From: Saturnia japonica
Lineage: Eukaryota > Arthropoda > Insecta > Lepidoptera > Saturniidae
NCBI GenBank assembly: GCA_033032175.1
Contig: JAVKPJ010000046.1
Coordinates: 1-64,000, forward strand
DNA length: 64,000 bases
Direction: 5' to 3'
A model generated the notes under the pieces. It was not told where the DNA came from. It was given only the letters and a program-made list of their open reading frames with translations, and ran no database searches. Positions 48,758-61,410 of the stretch are shown here, piece after piece; within the stretch, counting starts at the first letter, position 1, and each line of letters starts with the position of its first letter. The position numbers and the translations under genes were made by a program.

Positions 48758-51700
48758 ATGGCTCATAAGTTTTTACAGGCAAATATAAACCACTCGGCCG
48801 TGGCTCAGGATCTTCTGGTTCATACCATGGCTGAGTGGTCGATCCAAGTAATGATTGTCGCTGAACCTTATTTCGTTCCTTCTCGGAGCAATTGGGTTGC
48901 GGATGTAACGCGCACAGCAGCCATTGTATCTGCTAACACTGTTGGGTCTCCAGTTTGACCATTTTAATGAGTGATGTAGGGTTCGTTGCTGCGCAATGGG
49001 GAGAACTTGTCTTGATAGGGGTATACATTTCTCCGAATAAGCCATTCCTGGAATTTGAGAGGTTCCTGGACAGTTTAGGATCCTTCATTAGACGAACATT
49101 GCCCTGTCCCATGTTAGTGGCTGGGGACTTTAATGCTAAGTCTTCAGCTTGGGGGTCTCCTGTCACTGATGTGCGTGGCAGAGCCTTAGAGGAATGGGCT
49201 TTAGAAATTGGTCTTGCAGTCGTCAATCGTGGACTATAAATACTTGCATTCGGCAACGGGGTGGTTCCATTGTTGATATAACCTTTGCTTCTCCTGTTCT
49301 CGATCGACGAATTCAAAACTGGAGAGTTGAGGAGGGTACGGAATCTCTATCGGACCATTTATATGTCCGGTTTGACGTCTCTGTTTTGCCCACCATCCCA
49401 GTTGTTGGTAGGCAAACTTCGTTAACAACTAGGTGGGCCATTAAGCGACTCAATGAGGATTTGCTGATAGAGGCTGCTATAGTTCGTCCTGGATCCCACC
49501 ACCGGAAGGGCCAGTGAACGTCACAGAGGAAGCTCATTGGTTTCGGGATACTATGACGCATATTTCTGATGCTGCTATGCCCCGGGTCAGATCTGATCCA
49601 CCTAAGCGACGAGTTTATTGTGGTCTGGTGAAATCGCTCGACTGCGAACTAGGTGTGTGGCCACTAGACGCCAATATACTAGACATCGGAGATTGCGCCT
49701 GGGACGGGATACAGCTGTTGAAGAGCAATTGTATACGTATTACAAAGAGGCTAGAAAAGATCTTCAAATAGCCATTAAAAAGGCGAAGGCTCGGGCAAGG
49801 GAAAACCTGCTGGAGACTTTGGACGGAGATCCGTGGGGACGCCCCTACCGTATGGTGTTGGGTTCTTGCGCCCCTGGGCTCCTCCGATCACGCAGAGTCT
49901 TCAGCCGCAGCTCTTGGATTCCATTCTGTCTCAGCTTTTTCCACAGAGGTTGGAGTATACACCTCCGTTTGTGGCATTGTCAGCCACTAATGATCAGGAC
50001 GATTATGAGAGCATTCCTCCAGTCTCGGAGGATGAATTAGATACGGCTGTAAGACGGCTTCGGGCGAAGAATACTTCTCCGGGCCTGATGGAATTCCAGG
50101 TCGTGCCTGGGCTCTTGCGGCGGGTGCTCTGGGGAATCGGCTTAGGCGGCTCTTCAGTGCTTGTCTGGTGTCGGGTCAGTTTCCACCTCAGTGGAAGATA
50201 GGTCGCCTCGTCCTATTGAGGAAACAGGGACGTCCGGCAGAGTCTCCGTCGGCGTACCGGCCTATTGTTCTCCTGGATGAGGTCGGCAAGATTTTTGAGC
50301 GAATTATGTCACGCGCGCCTCATTACACATTTGTTTGCATGGGGCCAGATCTCTCATCAACGCAGTTCGGTTTCCGAGAGGGTCGATCGACAGTTGACGC
50401 GATTTTGCGCGTAAAGACCCTCTCGGATGAAGCGATTTCCCAGGGTGGAGTGCTGTTAGCTGTGTCGTTAGACATAGCCAACGCTTTTAACAGCTTACCC
50501 TGGGAATGCATCAGGAAGCTCTAAAGTACCACAGAGTGCCTCATTATTTATATAGAGTTATTGGGTCCTACTTAATGGATAGGCAGGTTACATGCGTTGG
50601 GCAGGACGCTTGCACCCACCAGAGGGAGCTATCGTGCGGTGTTCCACAGGGGTCAGTCCTTGGCCCGCTCTTGTGGAACATCGGTTACGATTGGGTGTTG
50701 CGGTGTGCCCTTCTACCCGGTGTTTCTATTACTTGTTATGCAGATGATACTTTGGTGACGGCGCGTGGCGATTCCGTTCGGGATGCCCTCATGTTGGCTA
50801 CGGCGAGTGTGGCTCAGGTTGTCGGGAGGATCCGGTTGCTTGGGCTCGAAGTAACTCTGGATAAAACAGAAGCAGTTTGTTTCCATGGGCCCCGCAAAGC
50901 ACTGCCTCCTGACATGCACATAACTGTTGGTGGAGTTCGTATACATGTTGGCTCCTCGTTAAAGTATTTGGGACTAATTCTAGACGCCCGTTGGAGATTT
51001 GATAATCACTTCCAGCAATTAGCCCCCAGAGTTATGAGATGTGCTTCTGCACTATCGAGCCTTTTGCCTAACCTTGGTGGTGCTGGTGTCGGAGTTCGTT
51101 CTTTGTACATGGGAGTTGTGCAGTCCATGGTTTTGTACGGAGCCCCGGTGTGGCATAATGCCCTAACGCCAGGCAGTGCTGCCATTTTACGAAGGTTACA
51201 GCGTATAATGGCTGTCAGGGTGATCCGCGGATACCGTACAGTATCTTTTGAGGCGGCATGCCTGTTGGCGAGCTCTGCTCCTTGGGAACTAGTCGCACGC
51301 TCCCATGCTGAACTCTACATGTGGACTGCTGAGAGAGTTGCTCGTGGAGTAAGAACTGCTCTCATGGAAAAAGAATCGCAGAGAAAGCACCTTCGTGAGG
51401 CTGTGTTATTGCGTTGGTCGGAGGCCTTGATTTCACCTAGTGCTGGTCTTGCAATTATAGAGGCTATCCGACCTGTTTTCAGGGATTGGATCGATCGCAG
51501 TTATGGGTCGCTCACGTTTCGGTTGGTACAGGTGCTCACTAGCCACGGTTGCTTTGGCAAGTACCTGCACCAAATCGCTGGTAAAGAGACGACCTCTCAG
51601 TGTCACCACTGCGACAGCCAGACGGATACCGCTTTCCACCACAGTGGAGGAGTGTTCAGCATGGGATGATGAAAGGAGGGAGCTCATACGAGCTATTGGC

Positions 51701-51916
51701 GATGATCTCTCACTACCAGCTGTAGTTCGCTCCATGGTTAACGGAGAGAGTGAATGGAACGCCGTCGTCTCTTTCAGTGAGTGTGTCATGCTTAAGAAGG
51801 AAGATGCAGAGCGAGAGCGGGAAAGAGCGCCTGTAACATCCGTAGTTCGCCGCGGAAGAACTGGGCGCGGCAGAAGAAGAAGAGCCGGAGGCTATCATCA
51901 TGATAGGCCTCCTTGA
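48758..51916 (+). pseudogene. ORF2 of El-12, about eight frameshifts
   Basis: Starts MAHKFLQANINHSAVAQDLL at 48758, five bases after the ORF1 stop (TAAATAATATGG, a decayed junction). Pieces in changing frames cover the whole protein: endonuclease with AEPYFVP, AGDFNAKSSAWGS and SDHLYVRF; RT with SPSAYRPIVLLDE, SLDIANAFNSLPW, GVPQGSVLGP and CYADDTLV; C-terminal QCHHC region, broken before its last Cys. Longest open piece 50506-51669. Frame breaks fall at about 48950, 49220, 49510, 49620, 49850, 50170, 50515 and 51600. Not functional as read. Confidence 0.85.
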
Positions 51917-52155
51917 TGATTAGATCTCCTGGCAATGGACACGGGGGTGTCTGTTGCCTTGAAGAGGAAACCGTGACGTAGAAGCACGGGAAGCCGCTGC
52001 TTCATATATAGGAAGCCTGAGAGAGAATCAGTCTCTCCACAAGATGAGGGTCCCTGCTTTCACCACCTGCGGGTGACCCGAGCGCGTGAACAGGGTAGCG
52101 GTCGTTTGCTTACCGCCTTTCCCGCGACCCTGTTTCACATACGCGCTGATGCGGC

Positions 52156-52243
52156 CATGGGGTTTTAGCCGGTAGGAGTCCGGCATAACCCTCTCGCTGT
52201 CCCCCGACGGCGGGAGGTGTATCCAATGTAGGATTTCCCCATG
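52156..52243 (+). promoter_or_regulatory. 3'-terminal four-stem RNA fold, family E version (El-12)
   Basis: P1 CATGGGG (52156-52162) with CCCCATG (52237-52243). P2 GCCGG (52168-52172), loop TAGGAGT, CCGGC (52180-52184). P3 CCTCTCGCT with GGCGGGAGG. P4 TATCC/GGATT around AATGTA. This is the most different version at sequence level and yet all four stems pair. Confidence 0.75.
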
Positions 52244-52779
52244 TAAAAAAAAAAAAAAAAAAAAAAAAAGGTTAGGTTGGGGTGCGAGTCAGGAACCTCC
52301 GCGTGGTGCATCCCGGGCAACGGCGGCCGCTTCACGGCCGACGGCTAATACCTGACAGGGGGGGCCTCGTTTCTCTACTCTCTGCTCCTCAGAGCTGACG
52401 AAGGACATGGCTTGTTGGCGGGCTCGGCGTGCGCTCACACTGCCGTCGGGCGGACAGGTTGGACACGTTGTCCGGCTTGCCACCGTCGATCTCGTAATCC
52501 ATCGGAGTGTCGTGGTCACGTCTCGCGGCTTCGTATGGGACCGAGGGTCTTGGCTTTACCGCCCGGACCGCGAGGAAGACAACCTCTATAAAAAATTACC
52601 CCAAATCCTAAGCGGCGGCGCACCGCGAGAGGATGCATGGCTGATGGGATGTTCAGTCTCTAGTGCGACCCCCCGTCATAGAACCGGCCGACTCTCTTGA
52701 CGGGTTACGCTAGGCTTACCCAGGTACAGGGGCACTGCCTGGGTGGACCGTTACTTCCCCCACAATCGTGGGAACAAAA

Positions 52780-55002
52780 ATGAGCGAAACTTCTAAAAAA
52801 ACTGTAAATATTGTATATAGCCCTAATTGTAATTCTAGTTTTAAGGAAAATGTGGAGGGTGCCTCCAGCAGTGGAGGTACGTTAGATGTGGAAGCGGCGG
52901 TGATGAATCCCGTCGTGATAATCGAGAGGGACTTATCGCTGGACCGGGTGTCGGTCTGCAGCGAATCCAGTCAGGCTTCCATGATTACAGTGGAGTCCAC
53001 CGAGGACATTCCTTCTGGCGCCTTCTGGGACACAAAGAGGGGCGAAAAAAGGAAAGGTGGTAGCTTGGACCGGGTGGAGGCCGAAGATACGGGCTCGGAG
53101 TCCGATTCCCAGCCAGTGGAATTAGGGTGTACCACTCCTGTTCCAAAGAAAGGAAGGGGTCGCCCCATTACAACAGGCGAATACGCAGGCCTAGCCAAAC
53201 AAAAGGCCGAATACTTGCGTCTAAAGGAAGAGGGTATCCGCCTCTCAGCCGAGGAGGAGATTGCGAAGGTGGCAGCACGGACTCGGCAAAATAGGGCCGT
53301 GAAAGATATCGCAACTGCTCCGGAGGAGGAACTCTCCTCCCACTTAACAGACAGGGTGCTGGTGACGTTGAGGTGATCCTCAAGGTCGCTCAAAAGTCGA
53401 CGAACCTCAAGGGCACGTTCACAAAAGCCCTCAAGGATGCGGCTGCTTCCATTAAGGACGCAGTAGAAAAATTCAGCAATCGGACCACCACCGAGGAGTT
53501 GGAGAGGGTCCAAGCTGCATACACGCGAGTAGAGGAGAGAAACAGAAGACAGGCAGAAGAACTGGCAGAGCTCCGCAAAGAGCTCGCGGAGTTAAGAGCG
53601 GACTTCTTGAAGGTCCGCCAGCCAGTGCCTGAAGCCAGCGTCTCTTCCGTTGTCGCGCCACCCTCTTCACCTCCAAGAAGACTTTCAAGGGAAGAGTTTT
53701 CCTCCTTTGCCTCAGAGGCAACAAAAGCGTCCTCGGAGCGACACTTCGGATATTGATGGGAAATTCAGGGAGATTCTCAATATAATGAGTGCACGCTTCG
53801 AGGCGTTGGAGGATAGGCTCCTCCCGGAACAACGACTTCGCCCTCCTTTAGCGGCGGACAGAAAGGCTGCACAGCTCTCGTTGAAACCGGTAGTTCCCGA
53901 AACTCGGCCTCCACGGCTTGCAGACTCCCGGCAAGTGGCTGTGAAGAAGAACAGCTCGAAGGTAGGGAAAGCAGTACCTATGTCAGCTGCACCCAATTCT
54001 CGTCCCTCCTCCTACAGCGAGAAGCTGGCTGCTCCCAAGACCTCCGAGGGGGAATGGGTGTTAGTCGGCAAGGGGGGCAAAAAGGCGTCAAGGTCCAAGA
54101 AGGCAAAGCCTAAGGCAGCGCCTCCTAAGAAGGGTAAAAAGACTCGTAGACTTCGTGCCTCAAAGTCCACTGCAGTGGTAATCACGCTGCAGTCGGAGGC
54201 GGTAACGAGAGGTCTTACGTACAAAGAGGTGCTGTCCAAGACCTGGGACAGTGTAGACCTAAACACCCTCGGAATCGAGGGTGTGAATTACAGGAGGGCG
54301 GCGACTGGAGCAGCTATATTGGAGGTACCTGGCGCTGACAGCAATGATAAAGCTGATGCTTTGGCGGACAAAATAAGACTGTCCTTCCCAGCGGAGGATA
54401 TTAGGGTGTCCAGGCCGGTAAGAAGCGCAAGCGTGCGTATCGCAGGCCTTGACGACTCGGTCACGGCCGAGAAACTAATCGCAGCCATCGCCTCAGCTGG
54501 GGAGTGCCCACCTGGACAGGTTAAAAGTAGCGAGCCGCGTCTTGGACCTGATGGTACAGGAACAGCCATAGTAACTTGTCCAGTGGCGACGGCGAAAAAG
54601 CTTGGCGATAGTCGACGGTTACTGGTGGGTTTGGTGTCGGCGCGGGTGAAGATCCTGCAGCCTCGCCCACAACGGTGTTTCCGCTGCTTCCAGGTTGGCC
54701 ACGTCGGGCTTAATTGTACTTGTGATGTTGACTACAGTCAGCTATGTTATCGCTGTAGTCAACCTGGCCACAAAGCTGGAGGCTGTACAGCGGACCCACA
54801 CTGTGCTGTCTGCGCACGAGCGGGTAAACCAGCGGGACATCGGATGGGGGGCGGAGCGTGTGTGACGCCGACACCCAAGTCAAAGTCAAAGAAAGTAAAG
54901 AGGGTTAGGAGGGGAAAAGCCCCGACACAGCCCCCGACCTCACAGGCTGTTCCTAAAGCGCCGACGACGGTCCAGACGGAGGAGATGGAACAAACCAGTT
55001 AA
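52780..55002 (+). pseudogene. ORF1 (gag) of El-13, two compensating frameshifts
   Basis: ATG 52780 (MSETSKKTVNIVYS). The frame is lost near 53362 (GTGCTGGTGACG lacks a G found in El-11) and regained near 53698 (GAGTTTTCCTCC has one extra T relative to El-8). Between them the natural sequence STNLKGTFTKALKDAA and the coiled coil lie in another frame. AT-hook KKGRGRPITTGEY upstream; EWVLVGKGGKKASRSKK, ISGL-like IAGLDDSV and three zinc knuckles downstream; TAA 55000-55002. Two opposite one-base changes may be real decay or consensus error. Confidence 0.82.
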
Positions 55003-55004
55003 TA

Positions 55005-58000
55005 ATGGCCATCCGTCTCCTCCAAGCGAATCTAAACCACTGTGCCAGTGCGCAGGACCTGCTAGTCCAAAGCATGGCACAGTGGTCAATCAACGTCGCC
55101 GTGATAGCCGAGCCATACTTCGTGCCGCCCCGAGATAACTGGGCGGGTAATCGAGAAGACTCGGTGGCCATCATTTCCCGGCCCGCCGCCGGCTCCCCGC
55201 CCTTCACTAACATCAAGGAGGGCCAGGGATACGTGGCGGCGCGTCTCGGCGACGTTGTGGTGGTGGGGGTGTATGCACCCCCTCGGTGGAGTCTCGCCGA
55301 ATTTGAGGCTTTCTTGGTAGAGTTGGGCACTGTCGTCTCGGGCAGCCACCCTTACCCCATCCTAGTCCTCGGGGACTTCAACGCCAAATCTACGGCTTGG
55401 GTTCCCCATCCACCGATAATAGGGGTGAGGCACTGGAAGAGTGGGCCGTAACATCAGGCCTACTTATCCTTAACAGGGGCTCCATAAACACGTGCGTGCG
55501 ACCGCAGGGCGAATCCATAGTGGACTTATCGTTCGCAAGCCCTGCATTAGCACGCCGTGTTCGGGACTGGAGAGTCCTGGAGGGGGTAGAGACACTTTCG
55601 GACCATCTTTACATACAGTTCGAAGTGTCCGCCCAGACCTCGGGACAACCGGTCCCGAGAGGCCCTGAGGAGGACAGTCCACGTTGGGCCCTGGGACGCC
55701 TCGATCGCGAGGTGTTCCTCGAGGCCGCCATCGTGCAGGTCTGGGTGATGGAAGGAACACCCGAGAGGCCTGCCGATGTCGAAGATGGGGCGGAGCGACT
55801 GCGAGCCGCCGTGTCGCATATGTGTGACGCGGCGATGCCGAGAGTTGGGCGTCGTCCAGCTAAGCGCCAGGTGTACTGGTGGAACGCTGAAATCGCGCAG
55901 CTGCGCGCACTTTGCGTAGCAGCGCGCCGCCAGTACACCAGGATAAGGCGCAGACGACGTCATTCGCAGGTCGCAAGCCACGGAGAGGCGGAGCTGCATG
56001 AGGGTTACAGAGCAGCTAAGCTCACCCTCCGACGGGCCATTGAGCGCGCAAAGGCTCTGGCCAGAGAGGAATTCCTGGAGACGCTCAATCGGGATCCGTG
56101 GGGCCGCCCGTACAGGATGGTACGCGGCAAACTTCGCCAATGGGCCCCCCCGGTAACCCAGAGTCTCCAGTCAGAGTTCCTCGAGGAGGTGGTGAGCGCT
56201 CTGTTTCCCTCCAGGGAGGAGTTTTCACCTCCCCACATCCCCACATGGCCCGCCCGCGGCCGAGCCCGACGTGGACCGAGACGACGTGCCCGACGTGACC
56301 CAGGAAGAATTGAGGGCGGCGGTGAAACGCCTTGCGGCCAAAAACACCGCCCCAGGGCCCGACGGCCTGCCTGGTCGAGCGTGGGTCCTGGCTCAAGAGG
56401 TCCTCGAGCCCCGACTATTGGGACTCCTCAGCGCGTGTCTGGAGCAGGGCCGGTTTCCGTCGAAGTGGAAAACCGGCCGTCTAGTCCTGCTCCAAAAGCC
56501 GGGGCGCCCGGCGGACTCGCCGTCCGCGTACCGCCCCATTGTGCTGCTCGACGAGGTGGGCAAACTCTTCGAGAGAGTGATTGCAAACCGCCTCGTCGGC
56601 CATTTAACGCACGTGGGGCCGGATTTGGCGGCGAACCAGTTCGGTTTCCGCAGAGGGCGCTCCACGATTGACGCGATAGCGCAAGTGAGGAGTCTGGCGG
56701 AGGAGGCCATTGCTCGGGGCGAGGTGGTGATAGCGGTGTCTTTAGACATCGCAAATGCCTTTAACACCTTGCCCTGGGCCACAATTAGAGAGGCGCTCCG
56801 ATTTCACGGAGTGCCGTCCTACCTCCGCCGCATAGTCGGGGCGTACCTCTCCGAGAGGTATGTAGTCTTCCCGGGTCGGAGTGGAATGTGTCGGCGAGAC
56901 GTCGTATCCGGTGTTCCCCAGGGGTCAGTTTTGGGCCCTCTTCTCTGGAACATCGGATACGACTGGGTGTTGCGCGGTGCGCTCCTCCGTGGCCTCAGTG
57001 TCGTGTGTTATGCCGACGACACACTGGTCACGTCGAGGGCTAAGTCGCACCGCGAAGCCGCGATATTGGCAACCGCTGGGGTGGCACACGTCGTCGGTCG
57101 GATCCGGCGTCTGGGACTAAATGTGGCGCTGCAAAAATCTGAGGCTCTGTGTTTCCATGGGCCTCGGAATGCGCCACCGAGAGGGTCCCAGATCATCGTG
57201 GGAGGCGTCCCAATCGGCATCCAGTCCAATATGAAATATCTTGGACTCGTTCTGGATAGCCGATGGGACTTTGTGGAGCACTTCAGGCAGCTGACCCCCC
57301 GTCTTATGGGCGCTGCGGCCGCGTTAGCGCGGCTGTTGCCCAACCTTGGGGGTCCAAATTCCGCTTGCCGAAAGCTCTACATGGGGGTCGTGCGGTCCAT
57401 GGCCCTTTACGGGGCCCCGGTTTGGGCTGAGAACCTGGCGGCCCGTAATATCACCGCTCTGCGCAAACCGCAGAGAGCGATGGCCGTCAGAGCAGCCCGG
57501 GGATATCGCACGATCTCCTTCGAGGCGGCCTCCCTACTGGCCGGATCTCCGCCATGGGATCTGGAGGCGGAAGCCCTCGCGTCGCTCTACAGGTGGCGCG
57601 GGGAGGCGAGAGAGAGAGGAATACGACCTGCGCCTCGTGAGATCGAGGCGCGTAGGGCAGAACTCCACCAGATCCTGGTCATGGCGGAATGGGACCGACG
57701 ACTGGAGCACCCCAGCGCCGGCGTGACGACCGTCGAGGCCGTGAGGCCTCATTTGACGGCATGGGTACGGAGGCGGCACGGCACCCTAACCTTCCGGCTG
57801 ACGCAGGTGCTCTCGGGACACGGATGTTTCGGGAGTTACCTGTGTCGCATAGGCCGAGAGCAAACAACTGGGTGCCATCATTGTGGCTGCGCGGTCGATA
57901 ACGCGCAGCACACACTGGCCGCCTGTCCCGCATGGGACTCGTCACGCCGCGACCTCATCGCGGCTATAGGGCCCGATCTCTCACTCCCGACCGTCGTTTC

Positions 58001-58169
58001 GTCCATGGTTGCGAGTGAGAGCGGGTGGAACTCCGTCGCCTCATTCTGCGAGGACGTCATGCTCGCAAAGGAGGCGGCGGAGAGGGAGAGGGAGAAGGCG
58101 TCAGAGCTCCCCTCCCGCGGTCGACGAACCCGGCGGCGCAGTGTCAGGAATGACCTCCTGCCGCCGTAA
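55005..58169 (+). pseudogene. ORF2 of El-13, two compensating frameshifts
   Basis: ATG 55005 follows TAATA. The frame shifts at about 55400, where TTGGGTTCC has one G fewer than El-8, directly after GDFNAKSTAW. It returns near 56235, where an 8-bp duplication (CCCCACAT twice) and the loss of one base (GGCCCGCC for GGCTCCGCC) occur. As read, the second half of the endonuclease including SDH is out of frame. The RT (SLDIANAF, CYADDTLV) and CX2CX8HX4C are in frame to TAA 58167-58169. Probably inactive unless the first change is a sequencing error. Confidence 0.85.
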
Positions 58170-58537
58170 AAACGGCCTGCGGGTGTCGGACGCGGGCACG
58201 TCCTTCGCCCTTGCAGCTAATGCACAGGCCCGAGGCGTGGCGCATCAGTGTTCGATGCGCCCCTCGTAGGTTCGTCAGAGGGTGTCACACATCTCGACCC
58301 CTCAGACCGCTTGAGGTGGCCCCTTATGAGGGGCCTACACCCGTCGGGCGAGTAGAAGTAATGCGTCAGCTGTCCCTACTCCCCGGCCAAATGGGTGAAA
58401 GAGGAACACCGTGGGGTTTTAGTCAGTAAGAGTCTGACATACCCCTCTCGAGCTGCCCGGCTCGGGAGGCGGATCCATGTAGGATTTCCCCACGATAAAA
58501 AAAAAAAAAAAAAAAAAAAAAAAGGTTAGGTTAGGTT

Positions 58538-59503
58538 TGTCCATCGGTGTCGAGTCGACAATGAGGTATCTCGGCCTCGTCCTCGACAGCCGATGGACCT
58601 TCGAAGAGCACTTCCGGCACTTGGCCCCCCCGTCTCATGGGAGCAGCGGGTGCATTAGCTCGTCTGCTACCCAACCTGGGGGGGCCTAATTCCACTTGCC
58701 GGAAGCTGTATTTAGGGATCGTGCGGTCCATAGCCCTGTATGGGGCCCCCGTGTGGGCGTATAGCTTGACGGCTAAAAATATCGCCCAATTGCGAAAACC
58801 GCAGCGGGCGATGGCCATCAGAGCCGTCCGAGGGTACCGCACGATTTCTTTCGAGGCGGCCTCCCTATTAGCCGGATCCCCACCCTGGGACCTGGAGGCG
58901 AGAGCCCACGCGTCTCTGTATCTTCGACGCGTGGAGGCGCTGGAGCAATGTTTACGACTCGCGCCTCGGGAAATCGAGGCGCTGAGGTCACAGCTCCACC
59001 AGGTCCTAGTGGTGGACGAGTGGCGCCGACGACTTGAGCGACCGAGCTCGGGAGTGGCAACAGTGGAAGCCGTTCGGCCCGTGTTGGCCGAATGGCTAAC
59101 CAGGCGGCACGGCACCCTGACATTCCGGCTGACACAGGTGCTCTCGGGACACGGCTGTTTCGGGAGTTACCTGTGTCGTATAGGCCGGGAACCGACAGCA
59201 GGGTGCCACCATTGTGGCTGTGCGAGGGACACCGCACAGCACACTTTCGAAGAATGTCCCGCCTGGGAAACGCCACGCCGCGAGCTCGTCGCGGAGATTG
59301 GCTCCGATCTCTCGCTCTCGGCCGTTGTGAAGTCCATGGCCGAGAGCGAGAACGGGTGGAACTCCGTCGTCTCATATTGCGAGGAAGTTATGCTCGCGAA
59401 GGAGGCGGCGGAGAGGGAGAGGGAGCAGGCATCACAGCTCCCCTCCCGCGGTCGACGAACCGTACGGCGGCGACGAGTCAGGGATGACCTACAGCCGCCG
59501 TAA
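58538..59503 (+). pseudogene. ORF2 C-terminal fragment with frameshift (El-14)
   Basis: Corresponds to family B ORF2 from SIGVESTMRYLGLVLDSR to the end. A C run at 58625-58631 has seven C where El-7 has six, shifting the frame; from 58637 it is open to the stop. It keeps the C-terminal CX2CX8HX4C but no RT active site. Confidence 0.85.
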
Positions 59504-59831
59504 ATAAGGCCTGCGGGCGTTGGACGCGGGCACGTCCTTCGCCCTTGCAGTCAATGCACAAGCCCGAGGTGAGGCGCATCAGTGTTCGATGCGCCCCTCG
59601 ACGGTTCGTCAGAGGGTGTCAAATTATCCGACCCCTCAGACCGCAAGAAGAGGCCCCTCATGAGGGACTGACACCTGCCGGGTTGAGTAGAAGTTTTGCT
59701 ACAGCAGTCCCTGCTCCCCGGCCAACATAGGGTGAAAGAAGGAACACCGTGGGGTTTTAGTCAGTAAGAGTCTGACATACCCCTCTCGAGCTGCCCGGCT
59801 CGGGAGGCGGATCCATGTAGGATTTCCCCAC

Positions 59832-59888
<57 letters not shown>
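58538..59888 (+). mobile_element. El-14: 5'-truncated family B element
   Basis: GGTT (58534-58537) joins directly to TGTCCATCGGTGTCGAGTCG, inside the RT thumb region of ORF2. Stop TAA 59501-59503, 3' UTR to 59833, poly(A) 59834-59888. Classic 5' truncation at the telomere target. The 3' UTR carries small changes shared with El-15 (GTGTCAAATTATCC, ATGAGGGACTGACACC), which suggests a common subgroup. Confidence 0.88.
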
Positions 59889-59890
<2 letters not shown>

Positions 59891-59975
59891 TTAGGTTAGG
59901 TTAGGTTAGGTCGAGGTTAGGCGTGATAGGTTAGGTTAGGTTAGGTTAGGTCTCTAGATCTAGGTTAGGTAGGTT
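59889..59975 (+). repeat. Irregular telomeric tract with scrambled leader pieces
   Basis: GGTTA units interrupted by TCGAGGTTAGGCGTGATAGG, which looks like a damaged SART leader (GTCGAGCAGGCGTGATGAGG), and by TCTCTAGATCTA. Unlike other tracts it is not clean, and it borders the chimeric El-15. Confidence 0.7.
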
Positions 59976-60384
59976 GGGGTCCCACCCGGAGGCGCAATCC
60001 CGCTCTTGTCGTTGCGGAGAGAGCCTTAGTAACCGTGGCTTGGTCCCCCACGGTGAAGCAAGAGGAACCACAGGCGAGGCTGCTAGTCAGGGCTTTGGGC
60101 ATAAGAAGCCCAGACGAAGTGGCCAACAGTAGTCTGCGGTGGTGTATGGGCGCCACCGTCTCGCTGAGGCGAGCCGCGGTGTCGTATGGCTGCAGGCAGC
60201 GCGGCTGAGGAGACAGGCCGCGGCTGGGTGGTGGTCGTGTGAGCAGCGCACTCAGTACGTTGGGGCCGATGAGGGCTCAAGTTGAGTCCCAAGGGCCCAG
60301 TTCCGGAGAGCGGCTGGCGGGATTGGTTGCCTTCATACCGATCGGCTGGCGCACTGCGAACTAGACGGAAAGTAAGTAACGAAG

Positions 60385-61288
60385 ATGGATAGTGCAAGAT
60401 TCCAAAAATCACTACCCCAGGAGGGTACCAGAAATGGAGAATCCCTCCGAGCTTAGCTCGGGCTGCCCCACGTTTTCTGGGGGGCAAAATTTTGCGTGAT
60501 TCCGATGTAACAACGACAAACTTGGCAAGAACATTGACTTTCGATTCTGCATGCGATTTGGATAAATATGGTACGGGAGCGGGGATTGTCCCCAAGTCTG
60601 GCGTCGTAGAGCCAGGGAAGGAAGGTCATAGCGGGACGGCTGTTCCCGTTGTAATCATTGAGAGGAGTGCATCGTTGGACCGCTTATCGGTTACTAGTAA
60701 TTCCAGCGTGGGCACAATGGTATCGGTTATGTCTGATGACGATATTCCTAGCGGTACTTTTGGCGAAGGAAAAGGAAGCCAGAAGACCCTGACCCTCCGC
60801 AACCGTCGGACGGCGTCGGTAGATGAGTCCTCTCCGGCCCTAAAGAAGGTCGCTGTCACTAAAAGAGGCAGAGGTCGCCCTCCAACAACTGGAATACGTC
60901 GGGATGGTAAAGCTACAATCCGAGTACCTGCGTCTTAAAGAGGAGGGTATCCGACTCGCAGCCGAGGAGGACGTGGCAAGGATGGCTTCACGTGCGTGCC
61001 ACAGTAGGGCTTCGAAAGAGATCGCCACCGCCCCGGAGGAGGAGCTCTCCTCCCAATTAACCGAGAGGGTGATGGGTGACGTTGAGGTGATCCTTAAAGT
61101 TGCCCAAAAATCACACAACTTGAAGGGCACGTTTACAAAAGCCCTCAAAGATGCGGCTGCATCCATTAAGGACGCAGTCGTAATATAGTAGTCGGACCAC
61201 CACTGAAGAGTTGGAGAGGGTCCAAGCTGCATACACGCGGGTAGAGGAGACAAACAGAAGACAGGCAGAAGAACTGGCAGAGCTCCAA
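60385..61288 (+). pseudogene. ORF1 (gag) N-terminal fragment of El-15
   Basis: Family A gag from ATG 60385 (MDSARFQKSLPQEGT) to about residue 305 (AEELAEL). It includes the structured repeat with deletions, the AT-hook (KRGRGRPPTT) and QKSHNLKGTFTKALKDAA. Frames change near 60445, 60760, 60890 and 61185 through small deletions. It breaks off inside the coiled coil. Confidence 0.75.
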
Positions 61289-61410
61289 GTAGTTAGCCCA
61301 CCTCTCCCTCAAGTTGGATTCCTTCGAAGGCGGTGTGGAATTGGTAATGTGGGCCGAACCCCTTGGAAGGAACCCAAGCCGGGTTCGTTGTGCCGCTCAC
61401 CCTAGCGCCT

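Larger units (their letters stand above)
46112..52269 (+). mobile_element. El-12: divergent, decayed family E SART element with a C-type 5' UTR
   Basis: About 6.1 kb, full length but broken. The 5' UTR (46117-46622) closely matches El-11 and El-13, including all three hairpins. ORF1 (to 48752) and ORF2 (48758-51916) are clearly diverged from every other family here, less GC-rich, and carry many frameshifts. The 3' UTR (51917-52244) differs in sequence but keeps the four-stem fold. Poly(A) 52245-52269, then GGTTAGGTT. The very similar leader on a diverged body indicates leader exchange. Confidence 0.85.
52279..58523 (+). mobile_element. El-13: full-length family C element with four frame breaks
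   Basis: About 6.2 kb: start GGGGTGCGAGTCAGGAACC (52279), 5' UTR to 52779, ORF1 52780-55002, ORF2 55005-58169, 3' UTR 58170-58496, poly(A) 58497-58523, GGTTAGGTTAGGTT. Leader as in El-11, ORF1 middle as in El-8, ORF2 as in El-8 and El-11. Each ORF has two frame changes that cancel. Confidence 0.9.
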
